NCBI GenBank assembly: GCA_036346405.1
Contig: CM070551.1
Location: 56,252,488-56,316,487 of the forward strand
DNA: 64,000 nucleotides
Origin: Phyllostachys edulis
Taxonomy: Eukaryota; Streptophyta; Magnoliopsida; Poales; Poaceae
Reading direction: 5' to 3'
A program made the position numbers and the translations under genes. Below, one piece after another: positions 43,691-55,944 of this stretch; positions within the stretch are counted from its first letter, which is position 1; the number at the start of each line of letters is the position of its first letter. A model generated the notes under the pieces. It did not search any database. It saw only the letters and a list, made by a program, of their open reading frames with translations, and was not told where the DNA came from.

Positions 43691-44594
43691 AATCAACTAT
43701 GATTTTGCAAATTTTCAGGCGCATGTGAAATAGCAAATCCGATATCAATATATGGTTATGGAAGATGTCATCATGTTATAGAGATGGCCAGGCGTACGTA
43801 ACAAAAATTCATGCAAGCTAGTCGATCACCGCCATGGATGGACTGTTCGTTGTCAAACATACGGTTGTTTCAAGCTGAGCAAGGTTGTCTGTTAGGATCC
43901 TGGGACCGTAAGATTCTATCATACGCATCAAAGATCCTGACAACAAACAAACCTTGCATAGGAGACACAAAATTATTTGACCGGCCGGGCTCGCACAATC
44001 AATCGATCAGCCATTAGTATATTGCTTTGGATCACTAGCCAAGCGAAGAGTCTTCACCTCTATGGAGCCCAAATACAGATCAGTTCCTTTCACGGTGAAA
44101 TTCTGGACCATTGGCATTGCTGTCGAGTGTCATGCTAGAGTTAAACGCCAGTAAATCTCGGACGTGGTGTAGTGAGTGTAGTGCAAACGACTGTACATGA
44201 TATGTGCATGGAGAAGTAAGCTGCTTTTTGGCTCAAAATAAGATGATTTCTGTTTTTACCATAGATCAGATTCAATCAACTTTGATACTTGTCACGAGTC
44301 CTGACCACCTCCCGTATTTCTCCTCAGATCCTCTCCCTTTTCCTCCATTTCATACCACCACCTCCACCCCTAGTCCCCCCACTGCCCCCCTTCTACCCAC
44401 CGTACTAGCACCACGAGGCCTGTCGGCGTGCCATCATCGAACACTGGTGTGACTGACCCCAAAAATCTAACTTGTCACAAATTCACAATCTCTCTCACCA
44501 CCAACCTCCTTTCCTATCTATAGTGGCTTACCATCGTCCCATCCGCCATCGTCGACAGCGTCTCACATTTGTTGTTGCCCACCGATGGCCACCA
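43691..44594. other. Unassigned sequence between LINE and CACTA fragment
   Basis: No element ends recognised. On the minus strand, about 44020-44120, a coding-like stretch (MPMVQNFTVKGTDLYLG, SIEVKTLRLASDPKQ, stop) could be a gene fragment, but I do not recognise it. The remainder (44280-44560) is C-rich and non-coding. Confidence 0.35.
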
Positions 44595-44884
44595 CACTGC
44601 TACTATAGAAAACGTCTTCACAGACGGTTCAAAAACATCATCACAGACAGTTTTATGAGCTGTTTGAGTTAATAGGTTAGTGATGACATAAGGTCATCAC
44701 AGACTTTCGAACCGTCTGTGATGCATAATATCACATACGGTTATTAATTCAGAACCGTCTGTGATATCTGACTATCACAGACGGTTTATATATAAAACTG
44801 TCTGTGATAGCTTAAGGTTCATAGACAGTTCGTGTTTGGTACCATCTATAATAGCCTCTTCACAGACGGTTGGTATTTGAAACC

Positions 44885-44886
<2 letters not shown>

Positions 44887-44947
<61 letters not shown>
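44887..44947. repeat. (TA)n microsatellite
   Basis: About 30 uninterrupted TA units between the CACTA-3 terminal array and hairpin h1'. Confidence 0.95.
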
Positions 44948-44949
<2 letters not shown>

Positions 44950-45190
44950 CAGAAGTCACTTGTTAGCCAACCGATGTTCGATTAGACTAGCTAGCTCGTT
45001 GTTGGCGTTCATCCTAACGTGCAAGTGAACCACGGCCTACTTCATCGAACGACACTTTGGAGTGTATGATTCAAGATCGACAAAGTAGGCTGTGTTTCAC
45101 TGAACGTTTAGGATGACGCCATGAGCGAGCTAGCTAACCTAATTGATCAGTCTCAAGTTAGCTAATTAATTAACAAAGGCTATGAATTAT
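44948..45190. repeat. Hairpin module h1' (copy of h1)
   Basis: An inverted repeat with CTAGCTAGCTCGTT, CATCCTAACGTGCAAGTGAACC and CTACTTCATCGAACG on the left and their partners on the right (GTGTTTCACTGAACGTTTAGGATGACG). It corresponds to h1 in reverse orientation. Confidence 0.8.
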
Positions 45191-45199
45191 GTGTGTGTG

Positions 45200-45246
<47 letters not shown>

Positions 45247-45304
45247 TATATATGTATGTATGTATGTATATCTATATGTATATGTATATATATGTGTATA
45301 TGTA

Positions 45305-45351
<47 letters not shown>

Positions 45352-45410
45352 GTATATATATATATATATATGTATATATACGTATGTATATATATATATA
45401 TATATATATA
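45191..45410. repeat. Compound TG/CATA/TA microsatellite
   Basis: Runs of GTGT, CATA and TA with variants. The Tyr/Ile-rich ORFs here are artefacts of the repeat. Confidence 0.95.
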
Positions 45411-45894
<484 letters not shown>

Positions 45895-45990
45895 TTTAAA
45901 AGCAAAAGCAGCATTTGCTTGGAGATTTTGTAGACAAGAGATCAATAATAGAGAAGAGGGGAGGCGGGCTTGGGGAGGAGGCAACCACTG

Positions 45991-46208
45991 TTTGGAAAAC
46001 TCTCACAAGGATTGAGACAAAACTCTCATGAATAATACTTGAATACAAGTCCAGTGAAACATATAAAATATGTCGAAATAAATAATTAAGACTCATACAA
46101 TTACAATCACATCTCGCTCAAGTATTTTAATACCGAGCGGCAAATTTATTCATACTAAATAAGAAGACCACAAACTTCTGTAAAAAGAACATGAATGGTA
46201 ATAAGATA
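45991..46208. other. Sequence left of solo LTR 2, probably intron of MOB1-like fragment
   Basis: It contains no recognised exon. It joins 50748-51052 across solo LTR 2 (TSD AGATA), so it was contiguous with the MOB1-like intron before insertion. Confidence 0.4.
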
Positions 46209-49200
46209 TGTGAGCACCCGGATTTATTAGGCTCATAATACTTAGTCATCCAATTGACCCTAGTATTATCAACCAAATAACCCCGGTCTCGAGAGATGTA
46301 TACTCCCCAGAATGCAGTATACATACCTCACAACAAAAGAATGTATCAATTCCATACAACACATAGTACATAAGCAACAAACCGAAGTTAATATTAATAT
46401 GGAATAGCTATTACAAAGAGGGCCCTTAGGCCAAATAGCAACAATTCTAAAAAGATAACAGCGGAAGCAAAAGTGCCATAAAGATGGCTATAACACAAAG
46501 CCAATCGGTGTGCCTTAACCCTAGGCATCTGACCGACCGCCAAGCTAGCCGTCGAAGAAGGCGCAACACGTGGGACAAAAGTGAGGCTCTAGGATCTCAC
46601 CTCTCCCTCTGCAACAAAAGCCACAAAATGCCACAACCACGCGCGATGAGTACATAAAGTACTCCGCAAGACTTACGTAAGATAACAGGCCTATAACATA
46701 TGCTACATGCAAGCTTTATGTAAGTGGAGGTTGTATGTCTCATTTAGCATAAAGCAACATTTATTTGCAATAACATAATAGATTGAAGGCAATTTGGCAA
46801 AGCATTTTTAATTGTTGAAATAACAACGTGATAATACATAATAACAACAACATGAACAACCTAGAAGTGACTAACCCATTAGTCACCACAACAATAGCAT
46901 GAACTCCCCGTTCATACCAACCAAGTCAAGTTTTAATTAAATGTTGTAGTCTAGTTCTCACGGGGCGTATCCGAGCGTGTCCATAACCTAGGACGAGGCT
47001 ATTCGAATAGTTTTATCCCTGCAGGGTGTACCACTGTACCCACACGTCAGACCGCCTTTCCTTTACGCACACTACCAAAGGTGTGCTGGCACGGCTAAGT
47101 CCTACGAGACATTTCCAATGGACAATGCTAATTCTGAGTCGCACAACCCACGGGGAGAAGGAGACATTAGACGACCTACCCGGAAGCTAATGCTCCCCTC
47201 CCACACCACACACACATTTTATCTTTAAAACCACCAACCGAGCGACCCCAATTAACACCCTCCAAAGTACTTAGTCAAGAGGGGTCCCATTTCCCCCTCG
47301 TGTGGTTAGTACATAATATGCTCAAGACGGAGGCGCAAGTAACTTTCGGTCCTTAGGGACTTAGGCATACTTCCACAATCCAAAAACCACACCATTCATC
47401 CAATATGCCCAAGTCTAAACAATCTTTTATTTTCAGATTTTTACTTTACAAATTAACAAAGCACAAGTGCTGGACATAAAGGAGTAATATTTAGATTTGT
47501 GTGATCAAGACCATCGACTAAGCCGATGATCGCCCATTTCTACCGTTATCTAAGCATTGCTAAGCATTTGAAATCACAACTACTAAGTGATAGGAGTTCA
47601 TCCACGAACTCCAACCACAGCAAATAACTTAGGCTCATGGTAGTAAAGACATGGCATTCCTACAGATTATGCAACTATAGGATCCACTAACCATAATTAA
47701 AACAAAGTAGCAATGCATACATAGGGTTTAAACAACATAATAGACTTGCAAATATAGGATGAATCATGGTCAAACTGCTTGCCTGGCTGTTGAGGGTCAC
47801 TTTGTTGCGGAGGATCGTTCTCGGGATTACCACAAATGTCGAACCCTAACGAAAAGGCGATAAAGAGTCGATAAGAATAAAGAAAAGCAAAAAGACCCAA
47901 CAGCAAAAGTTCTCCGAATGATTTGAAATTTTTATAGCAGCAAGGTATTGATTTAACATGAATATAGAAACAAGAATCAACTGATTTGGATCTTTAATGC
48001 AAAAGATATGATCAAAACAATTCAATTCGGCCAGAAAAATCCAATTTAAATTAAAAAGGGCTACTGTTCATAAAATATTTTCTAGGGGTCTTCTGGACAT
48101 GAAATTTTTATGGTAGATAGGTAATGACATTCTAAGACTAATGGAAGTGGTTCCAACTCTTTTGGAGTTACATTGCAACTTCTACAATTTTTAAAGACAA
48201 GAACTTGAACAAAATTATAATGCATAATTATTTCTCCTAGACACAGTAACATGTTCAAAAATATTTTTCCTAGCAAGTTCATTAATGGAGGAATCCAACA
48301 AACTTGGATTCACTCCAAAATCAGTTACAGAGAATTAGTTATGTATTTTACAAGTTACAATGATTTTTAGAGAAACAATTAAAGCCTATGCAAAGTCAAA
48401 GTTAATTCTGGACATTATTGCAACTAAAACATAATTATAACTATTTTTAGATTGAATTGTAGGTAATAACAGAATTAACAAAGTTGGGTTTAGCTAAAAA
48501 GGATTTATATTGAATTTGTTATGCATTTTTCAATTTAACAGAAATTTTATTGCAATTAATAAAGCTGAGAATGATTAAAATCCAATTTCATGCTTTTCTG
48601 GAGTCATATTAATCTCCTAAACATTTTTAGATTAAAGTTGAGGTTATAACGGGATTAACACAACTGGAATCATCTAAAAATGAATTAACATGAAAAAGAT
48701 ATGCATTTCTAAAGATTAATACCTTTTTCAGTTCATAAATAAATCCATCGGAAATTCTAAATCTTGAAATCTCGTGGGCGATTGTGGGCCGTCGATCCTG
48801 GATCGGACGGTCCAACGACCACGGAACAGCGCAGCGCGCGCGTGGAAACGATGAGCGAGGATCGTTGATCTTGGATCCAACGGTCCTCGTTGAATCCACC
48901 GCGACGCGTTTGGATTCCGCGAAGACGCAGCGATGGTCGTGGGCGTTGATCTTGAGATGGACGGCTCACGACCACGCCTGATGAACTACAAATGTCGGCG
49001 AATCTCAACCACGATCGCGAAACGGACGGTCCATAGTGGACAAAGAACAAAACGCGGTGAGATCTAAGCCGCACATCCACGAAATAGAGGCGACAAGGAG
49101 CCACGTCGACTCGACCAGCGAGCGCGGCGCGCGTCGACAACGACCGACAGCGCTCCACGGCTCACCGCCGGCGACACGAGCGGCGGCGGCGTGCCAAGGT

Positions 49201-50747
49201 TACCTACGGTGCACAATAGCATCGTGGTCACGCCCGCACCACTCACACTCGCCGAGTGGATCGAGCGGCAGCCTTGACGGCGAGGCGGCGGCGATGCTAT
49301 GGGAAGCGACAGCGGCAACATTCAGCTCGCGCGGCTAAACCAAACGGTGCCAAAGCCACTAAGGACTACCAGAGCATACGGAGGTCGCGGAGGGGGAGAG
49401 GTCGAGGAGCTTGGCGGCGAGAGGCTTGCGGCAAAGTGGAGACGAAGACGCGAAGAGAGTGACTGGGCCGTCGGTGAGACCGCGTCATCAGAAGGTTCCG
49501 CACCTCCTCTGATGCTACAGAGGAAGGAATCGAAGGAGGAGCACTCACCGTCGTTGGAGACGAAGAGGGTGCTCACGACGCAGCAAGGGAAATCCGAATT
49601 CGCCGCTACCGGAGAGGCAAACCAATCGGAGTTAGGTGCTTACTCGGGAGGGAAGAGGAAGGAAGGAAATAGAGAAGGAGCAAAGGCGCCACAGAGCACC
49701 CGGGCCCACCGACGAGCTTCACGGCTAAAATGGCGGCGAGGTGCGAGTGGTTGTTTGGAGCTCCGGCAAAGGCGAGTGGGTGCTAGCTAGAGCTCTTGGG
49801 TGTGCGAAGAAGCCCAAGGAGGATGCCAAGGAGCTTAAGTAGCAACGGAGGGAGAGAACAACGGTAGGGAGCCTCGGGTGCTCGACCGTCCGAGCGGCGA
49901 GGCGATGGGAGCAGTGAGCTCGGCGACCACAGAGGCGGTGCTGGCGCGCATTTAATCGCGAAGTCCGTTGGCGTAACGAAGACGCGACAGACGCTGCGCC
50001 CCACGACTTACTCGCCCATGGCGCTGGCGTCTGTAGCGATGGCGGAGAGGAGGACGACGAACGGGGCCGCCCGATTTAAATCGTCTTGGCGGAGAAGGGA
50101 TCGCGGGCGAAGGGTATGCGATCGTGGGCGTTCGATCGACATCCAACGGTCCACGCTGAGCGCCCGCGCCCGAAGTCGCCAAGTGCAAGCTAGGAGGTTG
50201 AGTCGAGTGAAGTGGCTCGAGTCGACTCGGGTTCAAGCCCGTGAAACAGTGAACTTTGAATTTGATTTTTAAACAGCAGACTTTGGGGATTTAATTGGAG
50301 TATCAATTCAACCCCGAAATTCATGAAATTTTTACAGGGGCTTTATGACTAACATATTAACCTCCCATAAAATTTTCAGAGATGTTTGTGCAACACAAAA
50401 TTCTCACGAAATTCCAGAAGGATGGATAGTGAGGTTTGACCAGGGTTTGACTAGGTTTGACCTGCCTCTAAAATATCCAAACAATTTCTAAAAATTGTGA
50501 GAAAATTCAGAGGGCTTCCAGTCACCCAAGGAACTTGGGAAAAATATTTACAGAGGTTTGGCACAAGATTTCCCAAGGAGGTTTTTGATAGGAGTGAATT
50601 GGAGAATTTGATTTTTGAGTTTTGATTTTCTATAATTCCTTTGCAAGAATTACAGATTTGGGCAAGCATTCCCATTTGAAGAAAAAGTTTTAATTTCTCC
50701 TCATTTTCATTACATTTGAGACACACACTTAAGTTTGGGATGTTACA
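46209..50747 (-). mobile_element. Solo LTR 2 (4.5 kb)
   Basis: The TSD AGATA is at 46204-46208 and 50748-50752. On the minus strand it starts TGTAACATCCC and ends CCGGGTGCTCACA. There is no internal domain, PBS or polypurine tract. It is related to solo LTR 1 throughout (for example 18550-19330 with 46640-47350). The GC-rich core is 48770-50200. The conserved palindromes are at 46999-47010 and 46648-46664. GC-rich ORFs such as 49299-49790 occur on both strands and are not supported as genes. Confidence 0.9.
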
Positions 50748-50752
50748 AGATA

Positions 50753-51052
50753 ACAATATATGATAAGTTGACGATATCATGTTAGGATGTAAAAAATGGT
50801 TTTCCTTAATGGTTAACTCTATATCTATAAAGTAGATAAGAGCAGCAACCTGTAGAAACTCATCTCTATCCATGTAGAAGTTCATTTACATTCATATGTG
50901 CAAACTATGTACAAGGATTTTGATTCCATAGATTCATAAGCTTTCATTCCAAAATTATTCATATACAGTTCATCCTATTGTCATTGGAGATTCATTATTC
51001 ATATACTTACATGGTGTTAGTTATCCTAAGAATAGATGGTGATCAGACTTAC
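50753..51052 (-). other. Probable intron of MOB1-like fragment
   Basis: This starts (minus strand) with the donor GTAAGT at 51052 and is AT-rich. No following MOB1 exon was seen before solo LTR 2. Confidence 0.45.
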
Positions 51053-51161
51053 CATTAACAGACAACCATTTGTTAAGATCCTCTCTAGGAGACAACCAAA
51101 TTGCCTCCCTCATATTGCCACTTCTTAAGGTTGTATCAATGTGTTTTTTCAGTAGCACATC
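51053..51161 (-). pseudogene. MOB1 (MOB kinase activator)-like exon
   Basis: MOB1 proteins bind and activate NDR/LATS-type kinases in cell-cycle and growth control. The 109-base exon lies between an acceptor (TGATGCAG, ending at 51162) and a donor (GTAAGT from 51052). It encodes LLKKHIDTTLRSGNMREAI and EDLNKWLSVN, closely resembling the plant MOB1 stretch KHIDATLGSGNLREA ... EDLNEWLAVN. Several differences are at otherwise conserved residues (Trp for Arg, Ser for Pro, Arg for Gly, Lys for Glu), consistent with transitions in a non-functional copy. The next MOB1 block (DFFNQVNLLYG) was not found. It could be a transposon-captured or relic gene segment. Confidence 0.65.
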
Positions 51162-51415
51162 CTGCATCATACGCATCGAAAACAAAAAAAATGTCTTTAG
51201 GAACATACCATGCAGCAGTTACACCCAAACACAACCCCATTCTCCACCTTCAGATCCATTCATCCATCCATCCGGCCAGCTAGCAGTCACAGAGGGCAAG
51301 ACAACATGGCCAAGGGTGTCCAAACCGACCATCAACCGACAAGCTAGCTAGGTAGCCCACATTGCAACTCGGTTCACATGAATACCAACAACACAAACCA
51401 ATATATCTGTCTTAC

Positions 51416-51507
51416 CTCGATCGACATAGCCGGTGTCGGTGGTGAGGTAGCTGAGGCTAAGGTCAGTGGAGCTAGAGGTAGCGGGGGGAGGTTGGTGAGG
51501 TAGCCGG
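51416..51507 (-). pseudogene. Possible first exon of the MOB1-like fragment
   Basis: On the minus strand a C-rich leader precedes ATGTCGATCGAG, then the donor GTAAGAC at 51415. The frame (M-S-I-E) joins in phase with the exon at 51161. Normal MOB1 has about 30 residues more before KHID, so this may be a truncated start or chance. The LTR fragment F lies immediately upstream. Confidence 0.35.
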
Positions 51508-51640
51508 TGTGATGACCCGGACCCGCGAGGTCCGAAGACCCGGGAGGTCCGAGTCCTGTCGAGGCCGGTGTCCAGGAGGTCTCGAAAAGGAGCTCCCAGG
51601 ACCACTGGGTGGTCCTAAAGGCTTGGTCCTGGGAGGTCCC

Positions 51641-52441
51641 TGATGAGGACATCAACCCACCGTAGACGACCGCTACTCCATGTGCCAAGCAAGAGTTCAT
51701 GCTGGATACGTTTTGGCATCCAGTTCGGCCTCCGGAATCAGCCTGATAGCATCAAATTAAAACATGCATAACTGTCACATACGTAGTCCGTTAGAGGTCC
51801 ACGAGTACTTGATGGAAATATTATTTCGTCCTCTTTCCAACGGATCTGATCTCACCTCCAAATTCCTTCTGCACTGACCGCAATCATCAAAAGAAGATGT
51901 CATATCACCTATTTGGGCCAACTTGGGCTTTGTAATCGTATTCAACTTGGCCCATATGCCGGCGGCCCACCTGGGGGTGTTTACTATTCACGATTTAGTC
52001 CCGCCCCTTTAGTTATGTTAGATGTGTGGCTCCTCATCCCCTATTTAAGGAGGCCGCACCCCCTCTAGTTTTCGGGTATTTTGTTTATGTTTAGTTTGCC
52101 TTCGTTGCAACTTGTATCTTTTGCGTGTGTCGACTAGACCACCCAATTAAGATCCTTATTCAAAATCTAAATTCAATTCAATATTTTAATCCATATTTGC
52201 AATTTCACATTGCTTTATCTTGTTCCTGCGTGCTTCTTCGGTGTATGCAAGAATCGACCTTTGTGGTCAGGTCATCTGGGTATTCGTGCACGGTTGATAA
52301 CGACTTGTCAATCAGTTTAGCGATTGCGTGGTTTCGAGCCTTGCATGTTCGTAGCTAGGATCGTGAGAGTTGAGCGACGACTACCGAAATTATCGTTCTC
52401 ATCGAAAGATCGGGCCAACAATAGGACCTTCGGGTTCATTA
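51641..52441 (+). repeat. Element E 5' LTR (801 bp)
   Basis: It starts TGATGAGGACATCAACCC and ends CGGGTTCATTA (one base from TCATCA). TATA-like CTATTTAAGG at 52041-52050. Confidence 0.9.
52041..52050 (+). promoter_or_regulatory. TATA-like box of element E
   Basis: CTATTTAAGG followed by AGGCCGCACC, as in A. Confidence 0.5.
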
Positions 52442-52443
52442 GG

Positions 52444-52456
52444 TGGTATCAGAGCT
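52444..52456 (+). other. Primer binding site of element E
   Basis: TGGTATCAGAGCT, two bases after the LTR, is an exact match to the initiator tRNA-Met 3' end over its first 12 bases. Confidence 0.85.
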
Positions 52457-54115
52457 ACAGTTCATCGGTGAGAATTTTTTCCTACAGTCCAAATAGCCAC
52501 AAAAAATTTTAAAAAATAGGTTTAGTTCATCGTCCAAACCAATTTGTGCCTTTGCAATTTTTTCTTTTTAGTTTGCGTTGTTGAATTTTCATAGCATCGT
52601 CGAGTCTTTGTGCTGGTTTCGTGTCTAGATTGGTGTAGTTTTAGGGTTTCTTGTCGATCGTCTAGTTCTGTTCTTCCTCCCTGCCGCTCACGTAGGTAGT
52701 CCTTCTCGTGTACGACCCCTCGTCGCCAAGTCCGAGCATCGCCAAGTCGAAGTGGGTAGCACCGCAGCAACGCCCGAGATCGTCGAGCGCAGCGCGTGGG
52801 ATCAGCAAGCCTTTTCCTCGGTTCTTCAGCGTTTCATCGCAAGCCAAACTGAGGGCAGCACACAAAAAAAATAGCAGATTGATCTGCCGCCACCGTCACA
52901 TGCGTGCGTTTCGGTGGCTCCAATCGGAGCTCTCGACGGCTCTCCAGCAGATCAATCCGGTCAGCAGCGCAGCAGCAGATCCAATCGGGCCGCCGCCGCC
53001 GAGGCTTGCATCGCCATCTTCGCCGCCATCGGCGGCCGTCGTTTGAGATCTTGCCGCCGCCGCTTGCCCTTGCCGCTGCCGCCGCCGCTATCCGGTTTCT
53101 TCTCGATTTTTCGCCACCGCCGCCGGATGACATCGCCTCCGGACCAGCCTACACCGCCACGCCACCGCTGCGTCACCATCGCTGAGCCGCCCGACGAAGC
53201 GCCGCTGCTGCCGATCGTAGCCGCGCCGCCGCCTCAAGCTCCAGCTCCTCCCGTGCCGCCGAGCAGCCGCCTCAACCTCAGCTCCTCCGTGCCGCCGAGC
53301 ACCGCCATCGTAAATCACGGGACAGCGAGCCGCCGCCACATCAGGAGGGCGAGACGCCTTCTGCTGCTCGCTCTCCTGCTGGCTGCCAAGACCCGGTCGC
53401 TTTGCAGATCTGTCTTGCTGGCCCGCCGTCACAGAGGAGCAAAGTGGAGGATCCAATTTCTTGTTTTTGGGTTCATCAATTCCAGTAGCCTCTGGAGTCT
53501 TCTGGTCTTCCGGCTTTTGGTTTCAGCTGCTGAAGTATAAAAAAAACAAAAGGGGTAAGAGAAAAAAAAAGAAAAGGAAAGAGATGAAAAAAAAGACACA
53601 GAAGAAAAAAAATACAGAGAAAAAAAAAGAAGAAAGAAGAATGAGAAAAAAAAATTCAGAGCTACCTCTTTTTTTGACTTATTTCCTTGTTCAATTTGGC
53701 ATAGTCATCCATTGCTCGTTTGCCTTGATAGTTCTGGTGATAGCATTCCGTTGTTGCTACTAGTCGTTCTTGCGAGTTGCTCTAGCTAGGCTTGGTTTAG
53801 ACTAGGACCAGCACTTATGACTAATACTTTGAACTGCTTTTCAACTTTGCGTACTGATTTGAACAATTGCTACTCCTTTGCTACATACTAGCCTTCCAAG
53901 CTCCACTTCCTACTAACTCAGCAGGTGCCGTTCCTCGCAATCGTTGGGCTAATTGCAAGTGAGAGTATCACAAACCAGCCACTGGTTGTACCACTTCTTT
54001 GCTGCATTGGTAAGAACTGGATATAAGCTTGAGTGTGAGTGACTTGTGAAACTCCAGAACCTAGTAGTTGATAGGGACATATACTTGTGATTTGTTTCCT
54101 TGTTTTCTACTAACT
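52457..54115 (+). other. Element E untranslated leader with GC-rich block
   Basis: A CCG-rich block at 52680-53420 has open frames on both strands. The largest, 208 aa, is Pro/Ala/Arg-rich without a recognisable domain. It is followed by an A/G-rich stretch (53538-53655) and the conserved pre-gag block shared with A and D. Confidence 0.6.
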
Positions 54116-55267
54116 ATGGCAGGTTCACGGGATGATTGCAAGATAGATCCACATCTTCTTCGAGCCATTGAACGGGAGTGCAAGAAAGTGAACGAGGAAG
54201 ATGCACGTTTGCGACAAGTTTCTCCACCACGGGAGGTATCACGACTCGTAAAACTAAACTCACTGTGCCTTCTTTTGCTGGAAATTATGATCCTGATGCT
54301 TATCTCACATGGGAATTAGTTGTACAACAATTATTTGCATGCCATGAATTTTCTGATCATCTAAAAATTAGGGCTGTTACCTGTGCGTTTTATGGTTTTG
54401 CATCTATTTGGTGGAGTAAATACGGTCGTACTAATCAGAAACATACCTAGAACTTGGGATGCTATGAAGAGAGCTAGATTTGTGCCTTCATATTATTCTC
54501 GTGATTTGCTGAATAAATTACAACATTTACGCCAAGGTGGTAACACTGTAGAAGAGTACTATCAAGAATTGCAAACTACCTGGTCTCGTTGTGGCTTAGA
54601 AGAAAATAAAGATGCTAAAATGACTAGATTTTTAGGAGGATTAAACGGTCACATTCAGGATAAACTTGTTTATAAACCTCCAACTGTCACTCGCTTGTTT
54701 CATCTTGCTTGCAATGTTGAAAAGGAAGTACAGGGACGACAATCCAAGACTAGTCATGCACTTTCATTGACTTTCACTACACCTTCACCTGTACAAGAAA
54801 CAAACAAGTGCATGGTACACACCTCCGCAACGAGATCATCTTCGGTTGCTTTTTCTACTGCTGCATCTACCATGATTGCCGCCCCTGCTGCTGTGAGCGA
54901 CACTCTGTCTCACTGTCTGGCGTCATCGGCTAGCTCATTAGCAATTGAGCTAGAGCAAGAAAAAGAAGGGAAAGCTTGTGACTACTCACCGTCGCTAGTA
55001 CCAACATCATCTGAGTCGAGCCTACAAAACAATGACAAAGGTACTGATTTGGTGCTACAGTACGACATAGAGCAACCTTGTGAGTATATACCTGCTGTAG
55101 TGCAATCTTTTGATTGTCCTTATGTTGACTTGAACGAACCATGTGCTGATTTGAAATATCATAATTTTGCACATGTCGAATTAATTACACATAAGAAAGT
55201 ACTTGATAGAATATCACCTGCTGATGCTTTGTACTATATCAGGCTTAATGAGCCCGTTAGTTTGTAA
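54116..55267 (+). pseudogene. Element E gag
   Basis: The ATG at 54116 (CTAACTATGGCAGG) begins MAGSRDDCK, then KVNEEDARLRQ. A frameshift near 54235 moves the frame to PSFAGNYDPDAYLTWELVVQQ (to about 54445), and a second returns it: RARFVPSYYSRDLLNKLQ, VEEYYQELQTTWSRCG, FLGGLNGHIQDKLV and LFHLACNVEKEVQGRQ. This is a gypsy capsid core very close to that of D. No zinc knuckle follows. After a Ser/Ala-rich linker the protein passes into the orphan region. It ends at TAA 55265-55267, where A has a Glu codon. Confidence 0.8.
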
Positions 55268-55932
55268 TGTGCTATGGAGAAAGTTTCTGAACTTTCATCT
55301 CTAAATTCTCTTTCTAGCACTTACACCTACTATTTTAAATTAATTGGAGATTATGGTATAGACAATCAATTTCTGGTTTATCAAATATGCATAACTTGTG
55401 ATCACATGGATGAATTGAAGCTTGCTGTTTTGGACAACAATTCTTGTGTGCTGAATCTTGTTCAATATGAGAGGAAAATAAAATTTAGTGCTCATCCAAT
55501 GCCTATGTGTTCACCTTTTATTGCACCATCTAGTATGGACAGTCTGAATAAAAATATTGAATTATGGAAGAACTTACAAATCTTTTCACTCTTGCTAAAT
55601 GAATTTGCTATTGCTCAATTGAAAGCTGATTATATGAATGACTTGTGCACTTTGAATTCAATTACTGTGCTGCCCATTCACAGAGCAATGAATAACTCTA
55701 CTATATACTTCACTTATACTTGCAAATTGAGTTGCAAACTGAATGCTATGAGAAAATATACCTTTGCTGATTTGATGCATGCACAATCACCTTTAATTTC
55801 TAAAGCTTTCTCTATTTCTTTGCCACCTGCTATTGCTAACATTTTGCAGAAAGATGAGAATGCATTGCTACAAGTTTTACAGCTTCTCTTGCCATTGGAG
55901 GATGAGCGTGAGTCGAGGACGACTCAAATGCA
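55268..55932 (+). pseudogene. Element E orphan C-terminal region
   Basis: In frame with gag across one TAA: MEKVSELSSLNSLSSTYTYYF, KLIGDYGIDNQFLVYQICIT, SVLPIHRAMNN-like and YFTYTCKLSCKLNAMRKY, ending QMQEGEDDEG at the polypurine tract. The upstream part from about 55030 (DKGTDLVLQYDIEQPCEY) also belongs to it. Element A has the same region with mainly substitutions. It has no recognisable enzyme motif and no close counterpart in D. Function is unknown; it may be the worn remains of pol-region sequence. Confidence 0.5.
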
Positions 55933-55944
55933 AGAAGGGGAGGA
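55933..55944 (+). other. Polypurine tract of element E
   Basis: AGAAGGGGAGGA directly before TGATGAGGGC. Confidence 0.85.

Noticed and set aside
49299..49790. 163-aa ORF in solo LTR 2
   Set aside because: It lies inside an LTR with clear TSDs, is open on both strands and has no recognisable domain.
52914..53540. 208-aa Pro/Ala/Arg-rich ORF in the element E leader
   Set aside because: Low complexity, opposite strand also open, located between PBS and gag; treated as leader.
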